Source of the DNA: Desulfovibrionaceae bacterium
GTDB lineage: Bacteria; Desulfobacterota; Desulfovibrionia; Desulfovibrionales; Desulfovibrionaceae
Direction: 5' to 3'
Assembly (NCBI GenBank): GCA_015709205.1
Contig: JACCQO010000012.1
Span: 31,083-95,082, forward strand
DNA: 64,000 nt
Shown piece after piece: positions 57,532 to 64,000 of the stretch; within the stretch, counting starts at the first letter, position 1; each line of letters starts with the position of its first letter. The notes beneath the pieces were generated by a model. The model was not told the origin of the DNA. It searched no databases and saw only the letters and a list, made by a program, of their open reading frames with translations. The translations under genes and the position numbers were made by a program.

Positions 57532-58925
57532 GGGGCCTCCCTGGCGGTAAGCGGTTCGAGGTGCGGCGGAAGCCCGGCCGCGATGCGGCGGCGGCGCCAT
57601 TCGGCCTCGGGCAGCACGGTCTGCGCGCCGGGCTTCTCCAGGACGATCTCGAAGAAGTCCAGGCGGAAGGGATCGGCGAGCACCTGCGCCGGGGTCTTGC
57701 CGCGGACCATGTACACGGTCTGCACGGACTGGTGGTCCAGGGCCCGCCAGGTCTGGGCGTCCTTGAGCAGGGCGTGGGTGTGGCCCTCCAGGGCGCGGAC
57801 CACGGCCGAGGGGTCGGTGCTGTGCGCGCGTTCTACGGCGGCCTTGTATTCGTAGACGATGGTGTAGGCGCTGGCGCCCGAGGTGGAGGGGTAGCGGCGG
57901 TAGCGCCGGACGAAGTCCTCCACGAAGCGGATGCCGCGCCGGTTGTGGTCGCGGTAGGGCAGGGTCCAGGTCCAGGGCAGGGTGCCGACCACGTCCTGCA
58001 TGGCCTCGGGCCCGGCGCGCTCGGCCATGCCCAGGGTCAGGTTGGGGACCACGAAGCGCGCGCGCGCCTTGAGCCCCATGGCCGTGGCCTGGCGCAGGGC
58101 GTAGGCCATGTCCTTGCCGAAGAGCACGAGCACGATCACGTCGGGCCGGAAGGCGTCGGCCTGTTCGAGCACGTTGCGGAAGTCCGTCTCGCCCAGGGGG
58201 GTGAGCGCCGCGGGGTGGGCCAGCCGGTCCTCGGTGTGCGTGGCCCGGCGAAAGCTCTCCTCGGTGGTCCAGCCCCAGGTGTAGTCCGCGGTGATGTAGA
58301 AGAAGCGCTTGTCCGCGTAGCGCTCGTTGAGCCAGTCGGCCATGGTCAGGGCGGACATGTGCGAGTCGTTGCACGCGCGGAAGCTCATGCGGTGTCCGTC
58401 CTCCAGGGTGGTGGCCGTGGAGTAGGTCAGGGTGCCGAAAAAGGGCACGCCGTAGCGCTGGCAGGTTTCCGCGGCCGCGATGGCCACGGCGCTTGACGAA
58501 CCGCCGAAGACCATGGAGCATCCGGAGCGGATCAGCTCGCGCACGTTGATGGCCGTCTTGAGCGTATCCGAGGCCGAGTCGCGGGGCATCAGGCGGACGC
58601 GGCGGCCCAGGATGCCGCCCTGCACATTGATTTCGTCCACGGCCATGCGCGCAGCGCGGATCTGGTCCAGCCCCTCCACGGAATAGGGGCCGGTGAGCGG
58701 ATAGTTGATGCCCAGGAGCAGCGGATCGTCGGCGTCCGGGGGCGGCGCGTCGGCCGCGTGGCCCGCTGTCGGGGGCGCCGCCAGCGCGAGCGTCAGCGCC
58801 AGCAGCAGGGCCGGAAGAAGCGCCGGAAGGAGCCCCGCCGTCGCGGGGCGGGAGGGGGGCCGTGGCGAAGGGTGTGCGTGCTGCGGTGGCTGCATGGGGG
58901 GTGGTCCGTGTCGGTGCACAACCAT
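57528..58925 (-). CDS. Branched-chain amino-acid-type periplasmic binding protein
   Basis: This ~465-aa protein (455 if the ATG at 58895 is used) has a long Pro-rich leader and a signal segment (LLPALLPALLLALTLALAAP, cleavage near GHA-AD). The mature part is a type-I periplasmic binding protein of the Peripla_BP_6 family: LLGINYPLTGPYSVEG, DEINVQGGILGRRVRL, MVFGGSSSAVAIAAAETCQRYGVPFFG, and FFYITADYTWGWTTEES. No ABC permease genes follow; a hybrid kinase does, with a 4-bp overlap. It therefore probably serves as a sensory binding protein for the kinase rather than for transport. Confidence 0.88.
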   Translation of the reverse strand: MVVHRHGPPPMQPPQHAHPSPRPPSRPATAGLLPALLPALLLALTLALAAPPTAGHAADAPPPDADDPLLLGINYPLTGPYSVEGLDQIRAARMAVDEINVQGGILGRRVRLMPRDSASDTLKTAINVRELIRSGCSMVFGGSSSAVAIAAAETCQRYGVPFFGTLTYSTATTLEDGHRMSFRACNDSHMSALTMADWLNERYADKRFFYITADYTWGWTTEESFRRATHTEDRLAHPAALTPLGETDFRNVLEQADAFRPDVIVLVLFGKDMAYALRQATAMGLKARARFVVPNLTLGMAERAGPEAMQDVVGTLPWTWTLPYRDHNRRGIRFVEDFVRRYRRYPSTSGASAYTIVYEYKAAVERAHSTDPSAVVRALEGHTHALLKDAQTWRALDHQSVQTVYMVRGKTPAQVLADPFRLDFFEIVLEKPGAQTVLPEAEWRRRRIAAGLPPHLEPLTAREAP

Positions 58926-59073
58926 TTCAGTCTGGATTCGAGTTTACACCCTGCATTAAAAAAAACAACCGAATGGGCGGATTTATCATGGCTGCGTCGA
59001 TGCTTCGCGGCGGCCTCCGGACGGCTTCGGAGGGATGCGGCGAGCGGCGGGCGGCGGCAAGGAGGAGAACGCC

Positions 59074-59895
59074 ATGGAGCATGTGGAACTGAATGTGGAA
59101 CTGTGCAACCGAGACGGCCTGTGCGCCGCGGTCTGTCCCCTGGGACTCTTGCACATGGAGGGCGAGGGCGGGCTGCCCCTGGTGCGCGAGGGCATGGGCG
59201 CGCACTGCATCGGCTGCGGCCACTGCGAGGCCGTGTGCCCCACAGGCGCACTGCGCCTGGCGGAAATGGCCGCCGACCCGTGGCCCGAGATCGACCGCGC
59301 CGCGCTGCCCTCGGCCGAGGCCGTGGAACTGCTGATGCGCTCGCGGCGCTCGGTGCGCGCCTTCCGGGAAACCCCGCTGGAGCGCGCCGAACTGGCCGGG
59401 CTGCTGGAGGTCACGCGCTGGGCGCCCACCGGGCACAACGCCCAGGCCGTGGAGTGGTGCGTGGCCCCGGATCGCGCGGCCGTGGAGCGCGTGGCCGGGG
59501 CCGTGGTCGAGTGGATGGCCTGGGCCTGCGAGGAGCGCAGGGACCTGGCCCGAACGCTGTTTCTGCCCGGTACGGTGCGCGCCTGGCGGCGCGGCAAGGA
59601 CATCGTCACCCGCTTCGCGCCGAACCTGGCCGTCTGCCACGTTCCGGACGCGGGCGTCACGCCCGAGGCCGACGGAATCGTCGCCGCGTCCTGGCTGGAG
59701 CTGGCCGCGCACGCGCGGGGGCTGGGCGCGTGCTGGTGCGGCTACGTCATGCTCGCGCGCGAGCACCCGGCCGTGCGCGCGGCCCTGGCCATTCCCGAGG
59801 GCCGGGTCATGGCCGCGGCCATGATGTTGGGCCGGCCCCGCGTGCGCTACCGGCGCATTCCGCCGCGCAAACCGCTGTCCGTGGCCTGGCTTTAG
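59074..59895 (+). CDS. Ferredoxin-nitroreductase with Asp-substituted cluster motif
   Basis: This 273-aa flavoenzyme starts at ATG 59074 with AAGGAGGAG upstream. The ferredoxin part has a first motif CNRDGLCAAVCP, in which the second Cys of the usual CxxCxxCxxxCP is Asp, and a second complete motif CIGCGHCEAVCP. The nitroreductase domain (~90-270) has RSRRSVRAFRETPL, APTGHNAQAVEW and the flavin-region GLGACWCGY. The Asp form recalls Pyrococcus furiosus ferredoxin, where Asp14 ligates a 4Fe-4S cluster. A paralogue at 18.1 kb keeps all eight Cys. Its substrate is unknown. Confidence 0.88.
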   Translation: MEHVELNVELCNRDGLCAAVCPLGLLHMEGEGGLPLVREGMGAHCIGCGHCEAVCPTGALRLAEMAADPWPEIDRAALPSAEAVELLMRSRRSVRAFRETPLERAELAGLLEVTRWAPTGHNAQAVEWCVAPDRAAVERVAGAVVEWMAWACEERRDLARTLFLPGTVRAWRRGKDIVTRFAPNLAVCHVPDAGVTPEADGIVAASWLELAAHARGLGACWCGYVMLAREHPAVRAALAIPEGRVMAAAMMLGRPRVRYRRIPPRKPLSVAWL

Positions 59896-60012
59896 CCCGC
59901 TCCCCCGCTGCGGTCGCCCGCTCCGCAGGGGAGATTATAATGGCCCGGCCTCCCCAGCGGCGTATATCCGTGGAGAAATATCGCGGGGTTGATGCAGCCG
60001 TTGGGGGGAGGC

Positions 60013-62808
60013 ATGGACGACGCCGAACATCGCAACAGGACGACCGAGACTCTGGGGGGGGCGCAGGCCGACGGGCCGGGCGAAGGCGCCGGGTCCTCCG
60101 CGTGCGGCTCCGAGACGGCAGGCTGGCTGCGCGACGCCCTGGATCTTTCCGGCGCCCTCTGCGTGCTGCTCGGGCCGGACTACACGCTGCTCGACTGCAA
60201 CGAACCCTGCGCCGCTGCCTTCGGGCTGCGGCGCGAGGACGTGCCGGGCCGTTCCCTCTCCTTCCTCGTGGGGTCCGAACTCTTCGCCTCGGCCTTTCGG
60301 CGGCACGTGGACCGCGCCCTGGCCGGGGAAGCATCCCATTTCGAACTCTGGCTGGACCTGCCCGCCACGGGCAGGCGGCGGCTGGCCGTGGCCTGCGCGC
60401 CGACGGACGGCCCCGCGTACGGCGGGCGCGGCGTAATCCTCGCGGCGCGCGACACGACCACCACCGAGCGGCTGCGCCAGGAACTGCTGCAGACCCGCGA
60501 GTTCATGACCACCATCGTGGACAGCGTGCCCGTGGCCCTGTTCACGGTCACCGCGGGCCGCGGGCGCGTGCTCTTCTGGAACCGCCCGGCCGAGGACCTT
60601 TTCGGCATGCGCGCCCAACTCGTGGTCGGCCGCACCGTGGCGGAAATTTTCTCCGCGGAGCAGGCCGGGGCCCTGCGGCGGCTGGACGGGCTGGCCCTGG
60701 AACGGCGCGCCCCCCTGGTGACCGAGGACGAGGCCATCGACTGCGGCGCCGGAAGGCCCGTGCGCGCGCACACGGTGCGCGTGCCGGTGTACGACGCCGA
60801 CGGCGAACCCCGCCTCGTGCTCTACATGGCCAGCGACCGCACCGAGGAGCGGCGCTGGGCCCTGGCGCGCGACCGTTGGGGCATGCTCCAGCAGACCCTG
60901 GCCCTGTGCGCGCGCGACCTGCTGGCGGGTAGGGAGGAAGGTGCGCTCGCCACCGTGCTCGGCCGGCTCCTCAACGCCGCCGGAGCCGGCCGCGTTTCCG
61001 TGTTCGAGAACTTCCGGGACCCGGTGGACGGACTGTGCGGCCGCCAGCTCCAGGAGATATCGGCCCACGGCTGCGAACCGCGCCAGGAGGTCCCGCTGCT
61101 GCGACACGCGGTCTACGGCGTCCTGGCTCCGGATTGGGAGCGGCCCCTGGCCGGGGGCGAGGTCATCAGCGGCCTGCCCGAGGACTTCAGCCCCGCGGTG
61201 GCCGAACTGATGCATGCGCGGTCCATCCGCTCCCTGCTGGTGATCCCGATCAACGTGCTGGGCCGCTGGTGGGGCGTGATGGCCTTCGGCGACACGCGCA
61301 CCCCGCGCCGTTGGGACCGCGAGGACGTGCTCTTCCTGCGCACCTCGGCGGAGATCGTGGGCGCGCACCTGGAACGCACCTCCGTGGAGCGCGAACTGCG
61401 CGCTTCGCACGACGGGCTGGAACGGCGCGTGCGCGAACGCACCGCGGACCTGGAACGCACCAATGCCCTGCTCGGTGCGGAAATCCGCGAGCGCAAGGCC
61501 GTGGCCGCCGCACTGACGCGCGCCCGCGACGAGGCCACGGCGGCCAGCACGGCCAAGGACAGGTTCCTGGCGAACATGAGCCACGAACTGCGCACCCCGC
61601 TCAATGGCGTGCTGGGCATGGCCCAACTGATGCTGACCACCCGCCTGACCCCGGAACAGCGCGAGATGCTCCAGGTCTGCCTGCAGTCCACGCGCGGCCT
61701 GTTGCGCATCGTCAACGACCTGCTCCAGCTTTCGACCATCGACCAGGGACTGCTGGAAATCCGCTCGTGCCCCTTCGGCCTGCGGCGCATGCTCACCCCC
61801 CTGCTGCGCGGCATGACCGACGAGGCCGCGCGGCGCGGCCTGGCGCTCGAATGCGCCGTGCACCCGGAACTGCCCGACGAACTCGTGGGCGACGCCGGCC
61901 GCGTGCAGCAGGTGCTCGTCAACCTGCTGACCAACGCCCTGAAATTCACCCCCAAGGGCCGTATCGACCTGCTCGTGGAGCCCCACGAACCGCCCTCCGA
62001 CGACGGAACGCCGGGCAAGGTGCGTTTCACCGTGCGCGACACCGGCGTGGGCATCGCTCCGGAAAAGCACGAGGCCATCTTCGATCGCTTCTCCCTGGGC
62101 GAGGACTTCATGACCAAACGCTACGGCGGGCCCGGACTCGGGCTGGCCATCTCGCGCGAAATCGTGCAGCGCATGGGGGGGCGCATCTGGGTGGACAGCG
62201 CGCCCGGAGCCGGGGCGGCCTTCCACTTCGTGCTGCCCCTGCTGGAGGCGCGCCGGGACGCGCGGCCGCACCCCGAGGCCCCGGCCTGCGCAACGTGCCC
62301 GGCAGCCTCCGCGCTCCTCGACCCCGCGACGTGCGGGACCGAACCACCCCCCACCGGACTTCGGGCCTCGACCGGAGAGCCGTTGCGCGTGCTGCTCGTG
62401 GAAGACGAACCCGTGAGCCGCCTGGTGGCCCTGCGTGCCCTGCAATCCTTGGGGTTGGAGGTGGGCGTGGCCGAAAACGGCGACGAGGCCCTGCAGGCGC
62501 TCGCCCGGGGAGGCGTGGACGTGGTGCTCATGGATATGCAGATGCCGCGCCTCAACGGAGAGGACGCCACGCGTCGCCTGCGCTCGGGCCAGGTGCGCGG
62601 CGCGAACCGCGACGTGCCGGTCATCGGCGTTTCGGCCTTTGCCCAGCCCCGCGACCGTGAACGCGCCCTGGCCGCCGGCATGAACGACTACCTGACCAAG
62701 CCCTACGAGATCGAGACCCTGGTGCGCGCCGTGGAGCGACAGACCGGACGCAACCTGCGCCTCCCGAAGGAAACAGGCGGGCCGGACGGCCTGGAAAAGG
62801 CGTATTGA
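60013..62808 (+). CDS. PAS-PAS-GAF hybrid sensor histidine kinase
   Basis: This 931-aa soluble kinase starts at ATG 60013 after GGGGGGAGG. Domains in order: PAS (~45-155), PAS (~165-285), GAF (~300-465; VIPINVLGRWWGVMAFGD), coiled coil (~470-515), HisKA with H524 in [11 protein letters not shown], HATPase (~630-745; DTGVGIA, GPGLGLAI), a Cys-containing linker and a receiver with D841 in LMDMQMPRLNG and the KPYEIE motif. Lack of membrane helices means a cytoplasmic signal. A small gene follows by 61 bp, and no cognate regulator is adjacent. Confidence 0.92.
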   Translation: MDDAEHRNRTTETLGGAQADGPGEGAGSSACGSETAGWLRDALDLSGALCVLLGPDYTLLDCNEPCAAAFGLRREDVPGRSLSFLVGSELFASAFRRHVDRALAGEASHFELWLDLPATGRRRLAVACAPTDGPAYGGRGVILAARDTTTTERLRQELLQTREFMTTIVDSVPVALFTVTAGRGRVLFWNRPAEDLFGMRAQLVVGRTVAEIFSAEQAGALRRLDGLALERRAPLVTEDEAIDCGAGRPVRAHTVRVPVYDADGEPRLVLYMASDRTEERRWALARDRWGMLQQTLALCARDLLAGREEGALATVLGRLLNAAGAGRVSVFENFRDPVDGLCGRQLQEISAHGCEPRQEVPLLRHAVYGVLAPDWERPLAGGEVISGLPEDFSPAVAELMHARSIRSLLVIPINVLGRWWGVMAFGDTRTPRRWDREDVLFLRTSAEIVGAHLERTSVERELRASHDGLERRVRERTADLERTNALLGAEIRERKAVAAALTRARDEATAASTAKDRFLANMSHELRTPLNGVLGMAQLMLTTRLTPEQREMLQVCLQSTRGLLRIVNDLLQLSTIDQGLLEIRSCPFGLRRMLTPLLRGMTDEAARRGLALECAVHPELPDELVGDAGRVQQVLVNLLTNALKFTPKGRIDLLVEPHEPPSDDGTPGKVRFTVRDTGVGIAPEKHEAIFDRFSLGEDFMTKRYGGPGLGLAISREIVQRMGGRIWVDSAPGAGAAFHFVLPLLEARRDARPHPEAPACATCPAASALLDPATCGTEPPPTGLRASTGEPLRVLLVEDEPVSRLVALRALQSLGLEVGVAENGDEALQALARGGVDVVLMDMQMPRLNGEDATRRLRSGQVRGANRDVPVIGVSAFAQPRDRERALAAGMNDYLTKPYEIETLVRAVERQTGRNLRLPKETGGPDGLEKAY

Positions 62809-62869
62809 CAAACTTGCGGGCCGGAGGGATGTTTTACCTGAGCCCCTCCCCAGGGGCGAGGAGGACCCC

Positions 62870-63118
62870 ATGGCATCCCGGAACGCGCAGAACCCCCACG
62901 GCCAGGTCCACGGCGGCGTGCGCGCCGCCGACGATCCGCACGAAAGGTTGGCGGAGTCCGAAGAGTTCCGCCGCCACGAGGCCGCCAAGGAGAAGCTCTC
63001 CTCCCTGGATCAGGTCAACGTGCTGGATCTGTCCTTCGACGACGGAGAACTGGAGGACTACTACCTCAACGGCCGACTGGTGACCTCCCTGGCCTCGCCC
63101 GACGACGCCGGGGATTGA
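62870..63118 (+). CDS. Small acidic protein of unknown function (82 aa)
   Basis: A strong ribosome binding site (GAGGAGGA) precedes ATG 62870. The product has an N-terminal His/Gly-rich stretch, a helical middle (ESEEFRRHEAAKEKLSSLDQ) and a short strand-like C-terminus (LDLSFDDGELEDYYLNGRLV). It has no signal peptide or metal motif. It follows the hybrid kinase by 61 bp and may be co-transcribed. I do not recognise the family. Confidence 0.6.
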   Translation: MASRNAQNPHGQVHGGVRAADDPHERLAESEEFRRHEAAKEKLSSLDQVNVLDLSFDDGELEDYYLNGRLVTSLASPDDAGD

Positions 63119-63145
63119 TCCCGCCGGGCCGCCCTCCGCTCCGCG

Positions 63146-63254
63146 CCGGGGCGCTGCCCCGGACCCCGGTGGGACGCCGTCCCACACCCTGCTGGGGCTC
63201 TGCCCCAGACCCCGCTGGGGGGGATCATCCCCCCCAGGCCCCCCGGTCGGGGGG
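63146..63254. repeat. Array of five GC-rich hairpins
   Basis: Consecutive palindromes occur at about 63146-63162, 63169-63185, 63192-63208, 63215-63237 and 63239-63254, with stems such as CCGGGGC/GCCCCGG and CTGGGG/CCCCAG. The style is the same as the hairpins at 40315, so it may be a dispersed intergenic element. Confidence 0.75.
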
Positions 63255-64000
63255 GCGCGTGGGTGGGGGCGTTGGTCCGGGTTTACTCCGACCCGGAACG
63301 CTCGCACGTCGCCGCGTGCCGCTTCGTTGCGCTGCGCGGCACAGGATCGAAGGGGAATGGAGGGAGAGGCCGGTGCGGACGTGGAGGGCGCGGGAAAGGT
63401 TGGCGAGTCGGGAACGCGCCGCCCTCGCGGCTGCGCCGCATGCGGGCTCGGGGGACAGTAGAGCGGACGGCTGGTCGGATGCCCAAAAGGAGCTTCAGGG
63501 CTCCTTTTTTCGTTGGCAGCGTAACGCCGTTTCCGGCGCGGGGGGCACTGTGCGCCCTTCTCGCGGTCGCCGGTGCTGCGTGGGCATTTCAGCGCTTCCG
63601 CTCGCGCTCCACCACCGCATCCCCGAATCCTCCGCCTCCTTTCCCTTCTTCGTCCCCCCCAGGGCGCATCCGCCGCCAAAGGCGGCGGCAGCCCGGCGCG
63701 TCCGTCCCTTCCGCCACCTTTCCCTCATATCTCGCGTCCGTCCCCGTTCGGCATCAACGCGCTTGCCATAGCCCGCACCGTCTCAATCCACCAGCTTCCC
63801 TTCGCTCGCGCTGGGCACCGCATCGTCGTGTCCTCTCCCTCTTTCCCGTCCGCCCCAGGGCGCATCCGCCGCAAAGCGGCGGCAGCCCGGCGCGCTGCAC
63901 CGCTCTCCACTTTTCCCGCTCGTCCCGCGCCAGCACCACCCCGTTCGGCATCCACGCGCACTCAACAGTCACCTCCGCCCTCATCCAACCAGCAGTTTTT
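63255..64000. repeat. Non-coding region with direct repeats
   Basis: No convincing gene is seen. Two imperfect copies of a ~160-bp unit lie at about 63595-63760 and 63800-63965. Each has AGGGCGCATCCGCCGC, a GC hairpin (CCGCCGC-CAAAG-GCGGCGG in the first copy), GGCAGCCCGGCGCG, and a CCCCGTTCGGCATC block. Open frames here are probably by-products of the base composition. Confidence 0.6.

Noticed and set aside
63283-63984. Several 60-80 aa frames at the right edge
   Set aside because: They lie in repeats, are Arg/Ala-rich, lack ribosome binding sites and overlap each other.

Overview
The window is very GC-rich chromosomal DNA carrying many PAS-containing hybrid histidine kinases, CheV/CheD/HDOD/HD-GYP/PilZ signalling proteins, ferredoxin-nitroreductases, an iron or heme TonB locus and a Mu-type transposon. 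Together these suggest a high-GC deltaproteobacterium of the Desulfovibrionaceae type. That placement is inference: no rRNA or other phylogenetic marker is present.

Layout. 0-2.8 kb: two small Cys-containing proteins, a putative lipoprotein and a DHH phosphoesterase. 2.9-11.3 kb: a five-PAS hybrid kinase, a receiver-TPR-PilZ protein, and a lipoprotein/NYN-domain/59-aa cluster. 11.4-17.1 kb: hybrid kinase, single receiver and CheD in one operon, then a degenerate receiver-HPt protein and a diguanylate cyclase. 17.2-24.8 kb: an unknown protein, a ferredoxin-nitroreductase, CheV, a hybrid kinase with a periplasmic solute-binding sensor, and an HD-GYP protein. 24.8-27.3 kb: an overlapping pair of HDOD protein and catalytically dead CheD-like protein, then two Hsp20 genes. 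27.4-29.4 kb: lnt (apolipoprotein N-acyltransferase).

29,367-39,324 is a 9.96-kb Mu-like element with visibly lower GC. It has Mu-style ends (TG...CA with 19-bp repeats), a leftward repressor, and a rightward early operon with a MuA-type DDE transposase (D273, D339, E395), a MuB-type ATPase, GemA and Mor. It has no lysis, head or tail genes. Its flanks do not fit together: lnt on the left, the decapitated C-terminal half of a histidine kinase on the right, and no 5-bp target duplication. A rearrangement at the element is therefore likely. Its left end carries two tandem ~114-bp repeats with a covarying stem.

40.3-51.4 kb is an iron/heme uptake region: Fur-like palindromes, a heme-type TonB receptor with an STN domain, a tetrapyrrole-methylase-fold protein with a signal peptide, an APC permease, then DUF3450, ExbB fused to a periplasmic domain, ExbB, ExbD, TonB and a TPR protein in one tightly overlapping operon. 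51.5-58.9 kb (minus strand) reads as a three-component signalling operon: amino-acid-type binding protein, hybrid kinase, receiver, GAF-HD-GYP, then an EamA transporter. 59-63 kb holds a second ferredoxin-nitroreductase with an Asp-substituted cluster motif and a PAS-GAF hybrid kinase. The last ~0.9 kb has no convincing gene but is full of GC-rich hairpins and direct repeats.
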